A DNA stretch of 64,000 nt from Radiobacillus deserti (GCF_007301515.1 NZ_CP041666.1:2294001-2358000); one strand, 5' to 3'. Positions 40,869 to 50,146 are shown, numbered from the stretch's first letter. The notes: a model not told the origin generated them from the sequence alone. Numbers and translations: made by a program.

Positions 40869-41504
40869 TTAAAAACGTGCCTTACAACGATTTATAGTCA
40901 TGCCTTTACTTGAAAACTTCTCTTCATATTCCGTTTTCACATTCGTTGGATCCTCTAAAGCGTGTAAATCCAATACAACTTCTTCTAAAATCAGTCCAAA
41001 CTGAGAAAAGCTAACAAGTGAATATTCAAAAAGACCTTTATTATCTGTTTTCATCACAATCTCTCCGTCTGGCTTCAAAATGTGACGATACTGCTCTAAG
41101 AAGGTGCGATACGTAAGTCTTCTTTTTTCATGCTTATTTTTTGGCCAAGGATCAGAAAAATTTAAATATATCTTATCGATTTCATTTTCCCCAAACATTT
41201 CTCTTAAATCTTTTGCATTTTCATTAACCAATCGTACATTAGGCTGCTTTGAATCTTTCACTTTTTGGACCGTACTCACAATAATGCTTTTAGCTAATTC
41301 AATCCCTACAAAGTTCACTTCGGGATATTGTTGGGCCATTCCAGAGATAAATTGACCTTTCCCGGTACCGATTTCCAAATGAATTGGCTGATCATTTTGG
41401 AACAATTGGTGCCATTTTTCTTTATATTCAAATGGTTGATGGATGACAATATCGTCGTTTTCTTTTAAGAAATCATCCGCCCAAGGTTTATTTCTTGCTC
41501 TCAT
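40869..41504 (-). CDS. trmB: tRNA (guanine-N7)-methyltransferase
   Basis: Forms m7G46 in tRNA variable loops with SAM. 211 residues with HLEIGTGKGQFISGMA (SAM motif I), VGIELAKS, YLNFSDPWPKNKHEKRRL (family signature) and the C-terminal TEYEEKFSSKG. The start is the second of two adjacent ATGs (41504), 7 bases after AGGAG and matching the homologous N-terminus MRxRxKPWADDFL. It is followed on the other side by ytzH and ytmP, the same neighbourhood as in B. subtilis. Confidence 0.95.
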   Translation of the reverse strand: MRARNKPWADDFLKENDDIVIHQPFEYKEKWHQLFQNDQPIHLEIGTGKGQFISGMAQQYPEVNFVGIELAKSIIVSTVQKVKDSKQPNVRLVNENAKDLREMFGENEIDKIYLNFSDPWPKNKHEKRRLTYRTFLEQYRHILKPDGEIVMKTDNKGLFEYSLVSFSQFGLILEEVVLDLHALEDPTNVKTEYEEKFSSKGMTINRCKARF

Positions 41505-41695
41505 CATTACACTCCTCTATATTGTTTCGATTTAAAGCGTACCATGATTTTCTCCAAAACTAAAGATAATTCACAAATTTGGAGGAAAAGCTAGGATATT
41601 GAAAGATATTCTAACAAATATTCTTATGTTTAAGTTATATACAAGTGAGTCAGTCTTTTCTCTATTAAATCAGTCATACACGATTTTCTACTGTT

Positions 41696-41724
41696 TTGGA
41701 TGTAAACGTTTCCTCCATTATGCT
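41696..41724 (+). promoter_or_regulatory. Promoter with overlapping cre-like box before the small membrane protein
   Basis: TTGGAT (41696-41701), 17-bp spacer, TATGCT (41719-41724). Inside the spacer is TGTAAACGTTTCCT (41701-41714), close to the CcpA cre consensus TGWAANCGNTNWCA with mismatches only near the 3' end and a palindromic AAACGTTT core. A protein bound there would block the promoter. The 200 bp upstream (41505-41695) show nothing else definite. Confidence 0.5.
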
Positions 41725-41761
41725 TAAGCAAGTCAAATAAATAGTAGGAGGAAACACATAA

Positions 41762-41923
41762 GTGAAATTATTACAAAGCATCTTGGAAGTAGGAGTAATC
41801 GGTTTATTCTCCTTATTTTTTGTAGGATATGCCATTTTTATCTACCCTGTTGAAAAGATTAATCAAAAAACGAGCCGTAAAGTTCGCGCGAATAAAATGA
41901 AGTATGCACCACAATTAGATTAA
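41762..41923 (+). CDS. Small single-span membrane protein, 53 residues
   Basis: GTG start at 41762 with AGGAGG about 11 bases upstream. The protein has one hydrophobic segment (VGVIGLFSLFFVGYAIFIY, about 11-30) followed by a basic tail (KINQKTSRKVRANKMKY), predicting an N-out/C-in membrane protein. A promoter with a cre-like box is in front and a strong terminator behind, which argues for a real gene. I do not recognise the family. Confidence 0.7.
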   Translation: MKLLQSILEVGVIGLFSLFFVGYAIFIYPVEKINQKTSRKVRANKMKYAPQLD

Positions 41924-41950
41924 CCATTGAAACATCTGTTTTATCGTAAT

Positions 41951-41992
41951 CATGCAAAAAAACTGGGATATATATCCCAGTTTTTTTGCATG
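41951..41992 (+). terminator. Terminator after the small membrane protein gene
   Basis: A 42-bp perfect inverted repeat with arms CATGCAAAAAAACTGGGATA and its complement, ending in a T7 tract; it works as a strong intrinsic terminator. Confidence 0.9.
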
Positions 41993-42048
41993 GAAAAAGA
42001 AATATTTTCTCTGAATCGGTACAAACTAATGACAAAGGTGGGGTATAG

Positions 42049-42330
42049 ATGTCATTAACAGTTGAAGATCAATTAAGAGTCTTACATGATTTATTAAGTG
42101 AACATCGAGAAGAATGCTGTGGACGCATATCAGAATGTCAGCAAATTAAGCGAATCGTACAATCCGTTATGGCTAATGAATCCATTGACGATCAACAAAT
42201 TCTACAATTACTTCCGGAAATATACAATTACGGAAGACAAGGTGAGCTTGCTCAAAATCTTGATGAGCATATTACCTCGAACCAAGCCAATTTACAAAAC
42301 TGGGTAGATTCAATTCAATTAAGTGATTAA
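42049..42330 (+). CDS. ytzH: YtzH-like protein
   Basis: 93 residues, mostly alpha-helical by composition, with no enzyme motif; similar to B. subtilis YtzH by sequence character (DQLRVLHDLLSEHREECCG) and by location next to trmB and ytmP. Function unknown. The start ATG follows AAGGTGG. Its stop overlaps that of the convergent ytmP by 4 bp. Confidence 0.82.
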   Translation: MSLTVEDQLRVLHDLLSEHREECCGRISECQQIKRIVQSVMANESIDDQQILQLLPEIYNYGRQGELAQNLDEHITSNQANLQNWVDSIQLSD

Positions 42331-43112
42331 CTCGACTGTACGTGTGCCAAAAGCCTTCTCAATTGATTTAAATACTGCAAGGCTTTGGCACTGTTTTTTT
42401 CTTTTTGGTTTAAAAAGTGCTTCACATGATCCAAAATTAAATACCAATACATCCGCTCTTTAATATGATCATTTGTCTCCCCATACTTGTTCAACCACAT
42501 TTTCCAGTCTTTTTCTGGAATGTACCAAAATAACAACATCCCGATATCCAGGGCTGGATCTGCCACTTTGGCACTATCCCAATCAATTAGAAACAGCTGA
42601 CCGTCCTCTGATAATAACCAATTATTATGATTCAAGTCACAATGGCAGACTACTTGTTGCTGGTTTTCAACAAAAGGTAAAGTCTCCTTTAAGAATTTAT
42701 AAGCCTGATACAATTCAATTTGGTCTGGTTGTGCAGTTCGGACATGTACTTTCACCTCTTGTAACAAATCTTGAGGTAAAATCGGAGCTTTCCCAATTTT
42801 CAAGAGCATGTCTAATAACTCCGGAGAATGGTGAATTTTGCTAAGCATTCGAGCAACTTGAGGATGTTGCATTTCTTCAGGGTCCAGCTCTCTTCCTTCT
42901 AACCAGTGTTGAGCTGTAATAACGTCACCGTTCGCCATTCTTTTTGTCCATAGTAATTTAGGAACAATTCCTTCTGCTGAGAGAACAGCTAGAAACGGAG
43001 AAGAGTTTCGCTTTAAGAAAAGGCGCTTCTCTGAATTTGCTGCCATATATGCTTCTCCAGTTGAACCACCTGCAGGCGTGATTGTCCAATCCGTTCCAAA
43101 TAAATAATCCAC
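42327..43112 (-). CDS. ytmP: YtmP, aminoglycoside/choline-kinase-like phosphotransferase
   Basis: 261 residues with a kinase-like fold: nucleotide-loop region TPAGGSTGEAYMA, Lys in KRLFLKRN, catalytic loop VCHCDLNHNNWLL and metal-binding FLIDWDSAKVADPALD. The phosphate acceptor is not known; thiamine, choline or a sugar derivative are possible for this family. The start is GTG 43112, 6 bases after AGGGTG and matching B. subtilis YtmP; an ATG five codons earlier overlaps that site. Confidence 0.87.
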   Translation of the reverse strand: MDYLFGTDWTITPAGGSTGEAYMAANSEKRLFLKRNSSPFLAVLSAEGIVPKLLWTKRMANGDVITAQHWLEGRELDPEEMQHPQVARMLSKIHHSPELLDMLLKIGKAPILPQDLLQEVKVHVRTAQPDQIELYQAYKFLKETLPFVENQQQVVCHCDLNHNNWLLSEDGQLFLIDWDSAKVADPALDIGMLLFWYIPEKDWKMWLNKYGETNDHIKERMYWYLILDHVKHFLNQKEKNSAKALQYLNQLRRLLAHVQSS

Positions 43113-43270
43113 TGTTTTCACCCTCATTTTGCACGTTGAAATTCTATTAATCTATCAATTATTTAATGTTGCATTTCATCATAAATTTAAAGTGAGACAT
43201 ATTATAGATTAACCCATTTTCGACCTATTTTTCAAGGATAAATTTTGACATTTTACAAGTTACTTTGAAT

Positions 43271-44194
43271 TTATTCACCAAATGACCCCATATTTTGCTC
43301 TCCACCCTCATTTTCATTCCACTCCGGTCGCTTATAAGCATTCGTTGCACATTGCTTTAAGAGAATATCACAGACCTTCAATTGAATATGCTTTAACGGA
43401 GAAACAAGCGAGCGTTTTTCTTGTAACCAACGGTCATGCTCTGTTTTACCAATATATTTTGTTTGATATGGTTCTTGAGCAGCTTGAATCTTATTTGTTC
43501 TCGATAAAACAATCTTCGTTATAGGGAACTCTATACTGTGGGCTTTCATCATGCTTCGCACTAATTTTTCAGTTCGATTTAATCCGAGCATTGGACTCAA
43601 TATTTTGGATCGTATCTGATTATGTTCCCTCATCCAGGTCCGATCGTCATTCGACATAAAGGTCATACTAGAATTTGTTTCTAATAATGTAATAATGTCA
43701 ATTCCTATAGGGGTAACAAGAATGATTTCTCCTTCAATAAACGACTGTTTAATGTGAAAAATGGGATGATAAAATAATAAATATGTGTCCGGAAATCTTT
43801 GCAAGAAATATTTAAGGACGAAATCATCCTTATACCCTCTGTCTAAGAACGACATTTCGTTCACTGTTGTGGATGCCCATTTTAACTGTAAGGATACTAA
43901 CTGATCTAAGTAATATTGCTTAAGAGCTGCCTCATTTTGTGGAAGCCTCGGCTTATCGACAACCATTTCCAACAACTCTTCTTTTTCTTTTCGTTTAAAC
44001 AGATTCCAGATGGATGAATCTGCTTCAGTAGGCTCATCCTCATTAATTCCCTCTGCAGAGTACCGTTGGTTCTCCCATTGCTCACGGAGTTTTTTCCAAT
44101 TTTCTTTTTTTAGCCGAATAAACTGACCTGGATAATGATAAATATCCCGTTCATATCTGGAAACATAGTCTTCTAATTTGACTAACTGTGTCAC
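43271..44194 (-). CDS. ytlQ: YtlQ-like protein of unknown function
   Basis: 307 hydrophilic residues with no signal or membrane segment. Identified mainly by its position after thpR (B. subtilis ytlP-ytlQ) and its length. The middle part (FIEGEIILVTPIGIDIITLLE) vaguely recalls the strand pattern of nuclease-related NERD folds, but key residues are not clear. The start is GTG 44194, 5 bases after GAGGTG, 9 bp behind thpR, so the two are co-translated. Confidence 0.7.
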   Translation of the reverse strand: MTQLVKLEDYVSRYERDIYHYPGQFIRLKKENWKKLREQWENQRYSAEGINEDEPTEADSSIWNLFKRKEKEELLEMVVDKPRLPQNEAALKQYYLDQLVSLQLKWASTTVNEMSFLDRGYKDDFVLKYFLQRFPDTYLLFYHPIFHIKQSFIEGEIILVTPIGIDIITLLETNSSMTFMSNDDRTWMREHNQIRSKILSPMLGLNRTEKLVRSMMKAHSIEFPITKIVLSRTNKIQAAQEPYQTKYIGKTEHDRWLQEKRSLVSPLKHIQLKVCDILLKQCATNAYKRPEWNENEGGEQNMGSFGE

Positions 44195-44203
44195 GATTTC
44201 ACC

Positions 44204-44767
44204 TCAATTCAAACGGATAGCAGTAACGATTTCATATTTTGGAGATTTCGATGGGTGTATTTTATACACGACCAAGTGGTCCACCAACATGTCCTTCCTT
44301 GCCAAAAATTCCTCTGATTCAGGAAGCATTAACTCTTTTGCAAAGGATGGATCCCATTTTTTCGCTAGTGTAATGTGAGGGCGATATGGCCGTGATTCCT
44401 TTTTAAACCCAAACATTGCACAGGTATTCGCTACCTTTTCTTGCAGATTGTTAAGTACTTTGTTCCCTTCAACTCCTGCCCAAAGTACTCTTGGCTGTGA
44501 TCTCTTTCCAAACGTTCCAACGGTCCCAATATTCACATGGAATTTTTCTAAACCGTCCATTTTTTGCAGTTCTTCTATGATTTCTGTAATTTTGTTCTCC
44601 GATACGCCACCTAAAAACAATAAAGTTATATGTAGATCAGAGACATGTGTCCAGCTTTTGTAAGCTACTTGTCCTTTTCTTTGTAACATTTCCTGCCACT
44701 CGGCCAACCAATTTTGAATATCCTCTCGAATGGGTATCCCTATGAAGTAATGAGCGTCATTTGTCAT
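44204..44767 (-). CDS. thpR: RNA 2',3'-cyclic phosphodiesterase (2H family, YtlP)
   Basis: 187 residues with the two HxTx motifs of the 2H phosphoesterase fold, DLHITLLFLG (near 45) and YRPHITLAKKW (near 130). Hydrolyses 2',3'-cyclic phosphate ends of RNA to 2'-phosphates in studied members. Starts at ATG 44767; the upstream purine-rich GGGAGGAAAAAG is a slightly distant ribosome site. First gene of the pair with ytlQ. Confidence 0.9.
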   Translation of the reverse strand: MTNDAHYFIGIPIREDIQNWLAEWQEMLQRKGQVAYKSWTHVSDLHITLLFLGGVSENKITEIIEELQKMDGLEKFHVNIGTVGTFGKRSQPRVLWAGVEGNKVLNNLQEKVANTCAMFGFKKESRPYRPHITLAKKWDPSFAKELMLPESEEFLARKDMLVDHLVVYKIHPSKSPKYEIVTAIRLN

Positions 44768-44859
44768 GTTTCACTTTTTCCTCCCGTATATCTTGCTGTT
44801 CATCTTATTATCCATAATCCCCTTCAATAGAAAGAACATGCATGGTTCCAAGGAGAATA

Positions 44860-45879
44860 TTAAGAGATATTTTGTATAAGTGTTTGATAAGTGTTTTCAT
44901 CACATATGACGAACAATTTGGCATCAGCTGGTATTTCTTTATCGAGGGATCGATTGATGCTTAAGTCATCCCTGTCTGCAACGAGAGTAGCCCCAGAATC
45001 TAATAAAGCATTAAACGCATCCTTATACGTTTTCCATTCCGGATTCGTCGGCACGTGAAACAGATCCTCCCCTACGGAACGCCGTAATAACTGCCCGAAC
45101 AGACGTGACATCCCTTCGTGAAATGCAGAACGGACAAACAAGGAAGAAATAGTTTCATTCGAAATAATAAATTCATTTACTTTAACATGAACAAAGTTTT
45201 TAATGTGTGCTTCTTCCATCACTTCAACAACAGTATGTACATGTGGAGCATAGGCTTCTATTGCAGAAGCAATGAGCAAGGTTCTACCATCATTTAACTG
45301 CCCGTCCGTGATTTGATCGTTCGCAAAAATCAAGACTGCTTTAGCTTCCTTTATATTTGCTTTCTCTAGCACTTCCGTTTCGGAAGCATGACCATGCAAA
45401 AAGTGTATATGCTCCTTTAAAAGAGGTGCTTTCTCTAGTGTATCAATGATTAATATATCCGCATCTGGCATCGTTCTAACAATTTCATCTATAGCAAATT
45501 TAGCTTTTTGAGACCAGCCTATAATAATATAATGATCTTTTTCTTTAAACACGATGTTTCCTTCCTCCCTTTTGATTCGAAAGCTTGATAAGCTATCTAC
45601 TACTTTCCCAATGACAATTCCTATTATCCCGATACCGAACACATATAAAAATAAAGCAATCATTCTTCCTGCGAAAGAGACCGGATAATAATCTCCGTAA
45701 CCAACGGTTGTAACGGTTGTCATCACCCACCAAAATGCGTCAAAAAACGTGGGGAATGATTCTTTTTCTACAGCAACAACGAGATAGGAAGCCAATACAA
45801 TCATGAGCAGACTTCCAAGGAATAGGAAAGTATTTTGTATTTTCACCACTTTTCGTAATATTCTTCTAAAAATAATCAT
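44860..45879 (-). CDS. Two-TM potassium channel with RCK (TrkA-N) domain
   Basis: 339 residues: TM1 (about 17-36), pore helix and selectivity filter TTVGYGDYYP (near 57-66), TM2 (about 72-92), then a cytoplasmic RCK/Rossmann domain (HYIIIGWSQKAKFAIDEI) and a C-terminal lobe. The architecture is that of MthK and B. subtilis YugO, which mediates K+ efflux in membrane-potential signalling. No internal start for a separate RCK protein was obvious. The start ATG at 45879 follows AAGGGGGT. Single gene, divergent from ytzE. Confidence 0.9.
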   Translation of the reverse strand: MIIFRRILRKVVKIQNTFLFLGSLLMIVLASYLVVAVEKESFPTFFDAFWWVMTTVTTVGYGDYYPVSFAGRMIALFLYVFGIGIIGIVIGKVVDSLSSFRIKREEGNIVFKEKDHYIIIGWSQKAKFAIDEIVRTMPDADILIIDTLEKAPLLKEHIHFLHGHASETEVLEKANIKEAKAVLIFANDQITDGQLNDGRTLLIASAIEAYAPHVHTVVEVMEEAHIKNFVHVKVNEFIISNETISSLFVRSAFHEGMSRLFGQLLRRSVGEDLFHVPTNPEWKTYKDAFNALLDSGATLVADRDDLSINRSLDKEIPADAKLFVICDENTYQTLIQNIS

Positions 45880-46034
45880 TTTTCGACCCCCTTAAATTTT
45901 CTTTAATTTCTTGAATTGTCCGTAAATTTTTTTCATACATCTAGCATTCCATCATAAAAATAGTGTAAAATTAGAATAACTTCTAGATTCAGTGGCACCA
46001 CAGGTATATGAAATGTATATTAAGGAGTGGTTTT

Positions 46035-46253
46035 TTGAATCAATCAACAACCCGTATGCTTACTCGTGTTAAGGCTGAATACCTTTATATTAGAGAAAAA
46101 GGGACAGTCTCCACTACAGAATTGGCAGAGGAATTTGGGATTACAGATCGAACTGTGCAGCGAGATTTAAACGTGTTAGAGCATAACGGTCTAGTTACAA
46201 GTCCGAATCGGGGACGATGGAAAATCACTGAAAAACGAGTTAAAATTTCTTAA
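46035..46253 (+). CDS. ytzE: YtzE-like small DeoR-type helix-turn-helix protein
   Basis: 72 residues consisting only of the DeoR N-terminal winged helix (LTRVKAEYLYIREKG, TTELAEEFGITDRTVQRDL, LEHNGLVTSPNRGRW); the effector domain of normal DeoR regulators is absent, as in B. subtilis YtzE. The start is TTG 46035, 7 bases after AAGGAG; an ATG seven codons later is the alternative. Target genes unknown. Convergent with rsuA. Confidence 0.85.
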   Translation: MNQSTTRMLTRVKAEYLYIREKGTVSTTELAEEFGITDRTVQRDLNVLEHNGLVTSPNRGRWKITEKRVKIS

Positions 46254-46269
46254 ATAAAATTAAATGAAA

Positions 46270-46298
46270 GGCTGACGGATGGTCAGCCTATTTTTTTG
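46270..46298 (+). terminator. Terminator after ytzE
   Basis: 7-bp stem GGCTGAC/GTCAGCC with loop GGATG, then TATTTTTTTG. Confidence 0.85.
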
Positions 46299-46308
46299 TT
46301 TCTTGAAC

Positions 46309-47025
46309 TTATATATGTTGTTCCTTTAGACGAGTTAGCTCGTCCTCGGTAAGCTCTCGATATGTTCCAATAGGAAGTTCTTCGTCTAATTGAAGACTTC
46401 CCATTGTTAGCCTCTTTAAGTACACTACTCTTTTGTTTACAGACTGAAACATTCGTTTAACTTGATGAAATTTCCCTTCTGTAATTGTTAGCTCTATTTC
46501 AGAGATTTCTCCACTTTTTAGAATCGTTAGTTCTCCTGGTTTCGTTACATAACCGTCATCTAACATAACCCCGGTTGCAAAAGCTGAAATATCCGAATCG
46601 GTAACCACACCTTCCACACGAGCAAAGTATGTCTTTCCTACGTGTTTTTTCGGCGACAATAGCTGGTGGGCCAACTTGCCATCATTCGTCAGAAGAAGTA
46701 AGCCTTCCGTATCCTTATCCAACCTTCCTACAGGAAAAGGCTCAAAGATTGCATCCTCTGGCTCTAATAAATCGATTACGGTCTGATCACGATTATCCTC
46801 CGTTGCTGAGACACAGCCTGGTGGTTTATGCATCATAAGATAGACAAACTCTTTGTACTCAATCTCTTCCCCTGCAACCTTTATTTCATCGTGATTTGGG
46901 TCTACTTGGTCTTGACCATTTTTTACTACTTCGCCGTTACGGGTAACAATCCCTTTTTTCAGAAGGGATTTTACTTCTTTTCGGCTTCCAAACCCCATAT
47001 TCGATAATAACTTGTCGATTCTCAT
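46309..47025 (-). CDS. rsuA: 16S rRNA pseudouridine(516) synthase
   Basis: 238 residues: an N-terminal S4 RNA-binding domain (MRIDKLLSNMGFGSRKEVK) and an RsuA-type catalytic domain with the active aspartate in VGRLDKDTEGLLLLTND and the later GKFHQVKRMF. Acts on the small-subunit rRNA. The start ATG at 47025 follows AAAGGAG. It is 11 bp downstream of ytgP, in one transcription unit with it. Confidence 0.93.
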   Translation of the reverse strand: MRIDKLLSNMGFGSRKEVKSLLKKGIVTRNGEVVKNGQDQVDPNHDEIKVAGEEIEYKEFVYLMMHKPPGCVSATEDNRDQTVIDLLEPEDAIFEPFPVGRLDKDTEGLLLLTNDGKLAHQLLSPKKHVGKTYFARVEGVVTDSDISAFATGVMLDDGYVTKPGELTILKSGEISEIELTITEGKFHQVKRMFQSVNKRVVYLKRLTMGSLQLDEELPIGTYRELTEDELTRLKEQHI

Positions 47026-47036
47026 AGAATGCTCCT

Positions 47037-48665
47037 TTATCTTCTTCTAAATATACGGTCAAATATCCGAACTCGGTTTCCTAAAGTCCGTTCAAATAAC
47101 GTTGATTCATAACTGAACCATAAATATACTAAAGCCCCCACTGGAATTGCCACCATTAACGTAACAATAGCCGCAAAACGACTATCTTCATAGGATATCC
47201 AGAAACCTAATATCCACTTCGTAATGAGAACCGCCATTGTCATTAAAATTGTAAAGATAGCCATTAACGAAGATCGCTTCGTGAATTCTCGCATTGGAAA
47301 ACCAATCGTTTGTTTAATTCTCCAGAAGTTTAAAATAATAGCTGTCAGAACAGCAAGAGATGTTCCAACTACTGCTCCTTTTGCCCCTAGTGCATACATA
47401 AGAGGCACATTCAAACAGATTTTAAGTAGTAAACCTGCACCAAGACTTGTAACTGCAAATCTTTGTTGATTGATACCTTGTAAAATAGACGACGTAACGG
47501 TAAAGAAAGCAAACAATAATGCAACAGGTGCATACCAAGCAAGTAATGGTCCATTAATATTAATATTTTCGATACCGTAAAATGCCCCATAAACTTCATA
47601 TGATAGCAGAGACATACCGACGGAAGCAGGTAAAACAAGTAGCATGACGATTTGTAAGGATTGATTAATCTGACGGAATGCTAGGGGCATATTCCGCTCA
47701 GTAACCGATTTAGTGATTGCTGGTAGAATGGCTAAGGAAAGCCCTGTCGCAATTGTAACCGGAATGATAACAAGCTTATGACCGTACACACTGATGTTGG
47801 AGAAAGCAATCGCGGATATTTCCCCTTGGCCAATGGCACTCATCGTTCTTTCAAAGGTTATCGCATCAATCTGTTGGTAAAGTGGTGTAGCTAATCCTAC
47901 TAATACGAATGGCCCTGCATATCGGAACAACTCTTTGTATAAGTCCCTCAATGGGATTTGATGCGTTTTGCGTTGACTTGCAACTTGGCGATCCAAATAC
48001 TGTTTTCGTTTCTTCCAGTATAGACCTAGAACAATATATGAAGCCACTGCTCCAACAAAAGCAGCGAATGCGGCATATCCTACTGCTGTTGTCACACTTC
48101 CACTGAATACATGAATAATTAGGAAAGCGGCACTTAACAGGAATACGATACGAACAATTTGCTCTACAACCTGTGACAAAGCAGTTGGCCCCATGGATTC
48201 ATACCCTTGGAAAAATCCACGAATAATGCTCATGCTTGGAATAATAAGTAAAGCAAAACTAATCATTTTTAATACCATTTCTACATCTTCTGCAATAATT
48301 CCAGATGGATCATTTGACGGAACATAGATTTTTGCTAGCAATCCAGAACTAAAATATAAAATAAGGAATGCTATGATACCCGTTATGATCATGAGACTCA
48401 TGCCAGCTTTGAACATTCTTCGCCCGGTATAGTAATCCCCCATGGCGTTATATTTAGATACAAATTTTGACACAGCCAGTGGTACACCAATAGTAGACAT
48501 ACTTATTAAAATATTATAAGGACCATAGGCATAGCCATATAGAGCTCCACCTGTAGCTCCTACTAATTCATTAAATGGTATAGTATAAATCATTCCAAGG
48601 AACTTTGATAAAAAAGTAGCTGCCGTAAGCAGCATCGTACCTCGTAATATATTTGAAGTTGACAT
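47037..48665 (-). CDS. ytgP: MATE/MVF-type polysaccharide or lipid II flippase (YtgP/MurJ-like)
   Basis: 542 residues with about 14 membrane helices. N-terminal TSNILRGTMLLTAATFLSKFLG is typical of the YtgP branch of MurJ-like oligosaccharidyl-lipid flippases; B. subtilis YtgP can replace MurJ in E. coli. The start ATG at 48665 follows AGGTGA; a longer frame upstream is open by chance and would overlap the divergent ytfP start. It is followed by rsuA. Confidence 0.9.
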   Translation of the reverse strand: MSTSNILRGTMLLTAATFLSKFLGMIYTIPFNELVGATGGALYGYAYGPYNILISMSTIGVPLAVSKFVSKYNAMGDYYTGRRMFKAGMSLMIITGIIAFLILYFSSGLLAKIYVPSNDPSGIIAEDVEMVLKMISFALLIIPSMSIIRGFFQGYESMGPTALSQVVEQIVRIVFLLSAAFLIIHVFSGSVTTAVGYAAFAAFVGAVASYIVLGLYWKKRKQYLDRQVASQRKTHQIPLRDLYKELFRYAGPFVLVGLATPLYQQIDAITFERTMSAIGQGEISAIAFSNISVYGHKLVIIPVTIATGLSLAILPAITKSVTERNMPLAFRQINQSLQIVMLLVLPASVGMSLLSYEVYGAFYGIENININGPLLAWYAPVALLFAFFTVTSSILQGINQQRFAVTSLGAGLLLKICLNVPLMYALGAKGAVVGTSLAVLTAIILNFWRIKQTIGFPMREFTKRSSLMAIFTILMTMAVLITKWILGFWISYEDSRFAAIVTLMVAIPVGALVYLWFSYESTLFERTLGNRVRIFDRIFRRR

Positions 48666-48785
48666 TTTTTCACCTGCAATTATTGGATAATCGAACGAAT
48701 CTATTTTATCATAAAGTGTAGACTTAGACAGAACTACTGCATGTTTATTTGAATACGAATTCGTGACAGGAAAGGAAGTACATAC

Positions 48786-50045
48786 ATGAATGTTCAAGTT
48801 GTAGTTATAGGTGGAGGGCCCTCAGGCTTAATGGCTGCCATTGCAGCTGCTGAGAATGGCGCTAAAACCTTACTCATAGATAAAGGGGATAAACTAGGAA
48901 AGAAGCTAGCGATTTCAGGAGGTGGTAGATGTAATGTAACGAACCGACTTCCTCAAGATGAAGTAATAAAGCATATTCCTGGAAACGGAAGATTTTTATA
49001 TAGTGCCTTTTCCGTATTTAATAATTACGATATTATCGAGTTTTTCGAAGGATTAGGAGTGGCATTAAAAGAAGAAGACCATGGGCGAATGTTTCCCGTT
49101 AGCAACTCTGCAAAAACAGTTGTTAATGCCTTGTTAAACCGTCTAGACGAACTCCACGTTACAATACGAACGAATAGTCCCGTAGAGGCCATACAATATG
49201 GGGATAACCATCATACCGTGATTTTAAAATCTAAGGAAAAAATTCAAACAAATGCTGTGGTTTTAGCAGTAGGTGGTAAAGCAGTTCCACATACAGGAAG
49301 CACAGGTGACGGTTATGCTTGGGCGAAAAACGCAGGGCATACAATTACAGATTTATATCCTACCGAAGTACCATTAACATCGAACGAACCATTTATAAAG
49401 CAAAAAACCTTACAAGGTATTTCCTTAAGGGATTCTGATGTTTCTGTACTGAATGAAAAAGGAAAATCAATTATTTCACATAAGATGGATATGATTTTCA
49501 CCCATTTTGGGATTTCTGGACCTGCAGTCTTACGCTGCTCCCAATTTGTAGTCAAGGAATTACGAAAAGGACACAAAAGCGTTACGATAAAGATTGATGC
49601 AATACCCGATTATTTCGAGGACAAATTATTAGAAGAATATATTCAATTAATCGAACAAAATCCAAAGAAGTCTTTTAAAAACTTGGTTAAAGGCGTTGTG
49701 CCAGAACGCTATTTAGATTTCCTATTAGAGCGAAGTGAAATTCGTCTAGAAGAAAAAGCTGCCAATATTTCCCGGGAAAAAATTCGAAATTTTATATCAG
49801 ATTTAAAAGGATTCACTTTTACCGTAAATGGATCTCTTCCAATGGATAAAGCATTTGTAACTGGTGGCGGTGTTTCGACGAAAGAAATTGTACCGAATAC
49901 GATGCAATCTAAAATAATGCACGGCCTATATTTTTGTGGGGAAATTCTTGATATTCACGGCTACACTGGTGGGTACAACATAACTTCCGCGATGGTTACA
50001 GGTAGAATTGCAGGAATGAATGCCGCTTGGGAAGCTCTAGCATAG
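48786..50045 (+). CDS. ytfP: HI0933-family FAD-binding flavoprotein (YtfP)
   Basis: 419 residues with an N-terminal dinucleotide motif VVVIGGGPSGLMAAIAAAENG, the family block KKLAISGGGRCNVTN, a central FAD region (VLAVGGKAVPHTGSTGDGY) and the C-terminal GEILDIHGYTGGYNITSAMVTG. It resembles a BaiN/YtfP oxidoreductase; the substrate is unknown. The start ATG follows AAAGGAAG. Ends in its own terminator next to the rRNA operon. Confidence 0.92.
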   Translation: MNVQVVVIGGGPSGLMAAIAAAENGAKTLLIDKGDKLGKKLAISGGGRCNVTNRLPQDEVIKHIPGNGRFLYSAFSVFNNYDIIEFFEGLGVALKEEDHGRMFPVSNSAKTVVNALLNRLDELHVTIRTNSPVEAIQYGDNHHTVILKSKEKIQTNAVVLAVGGKAVPHTGSTGDGYAWAKNAGHTITDLYPTEVPLTSNEPFIKQKTLQGISLRDSDVSVLNEKGKSIISHKMDMIFTHFGISGPAVLRCSQFVVKELRKGHKSVTIKIDAIPDYFEDKLLEEYIQLIEQNPKKSFKNLVKGVVPERYLDFLLERSEIRLEEKAANISREKIRNFISDLKGFTFTVNGSLPMDKAFVTGGGVSTKEIVPNTMQSKIMHGLYFCGEILDIHGYTGGYNITSAMVTGRIAGMNAAWEALA

Positions 50046-50066
50046 TAATAGTGTACGGATTTAAGT

Positions 50067-50090
50067 AGCCCTCACGAGAGGGCTTTTTGT
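50067..50090 (+). terminator. Terminator after ytfP
   Basis: Stem AGCCCTC/GAGGGCT with loop ACGA, then TTTTTG. Confidence 0.85.
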
Positions 50091-50105
50091 TTAAAACACT
50101 GTAAA

Positions 50106-50140
50106 ACAAAAAACTTCTAAGCAAAAATGCTTAGAAGTTT
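50106..50140 (-). terminator. rRNA operon terminator
   Basis: Minus-strand stem AAAACTTCTAAGC/GCTTAGAAGTTTT followed by TTGTTTTA, just after the 5S gene. Confidence 0.88.
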
Positions 50141-50146
50141 TCATTT

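Noticed and set aside
40519..40913. Open frames on both strands across repeat copy 2
   Set aside because: Same reason as copy 1; no ribosome sites.
48666..48797. Longer N-terminus for YtgP
   Set aside because: The extra 44 residues lack a ribosome site, are not membrane-like and would overlap the divergent ytfP start; ATG 48665 has AGGTGA and the family N-terminus.
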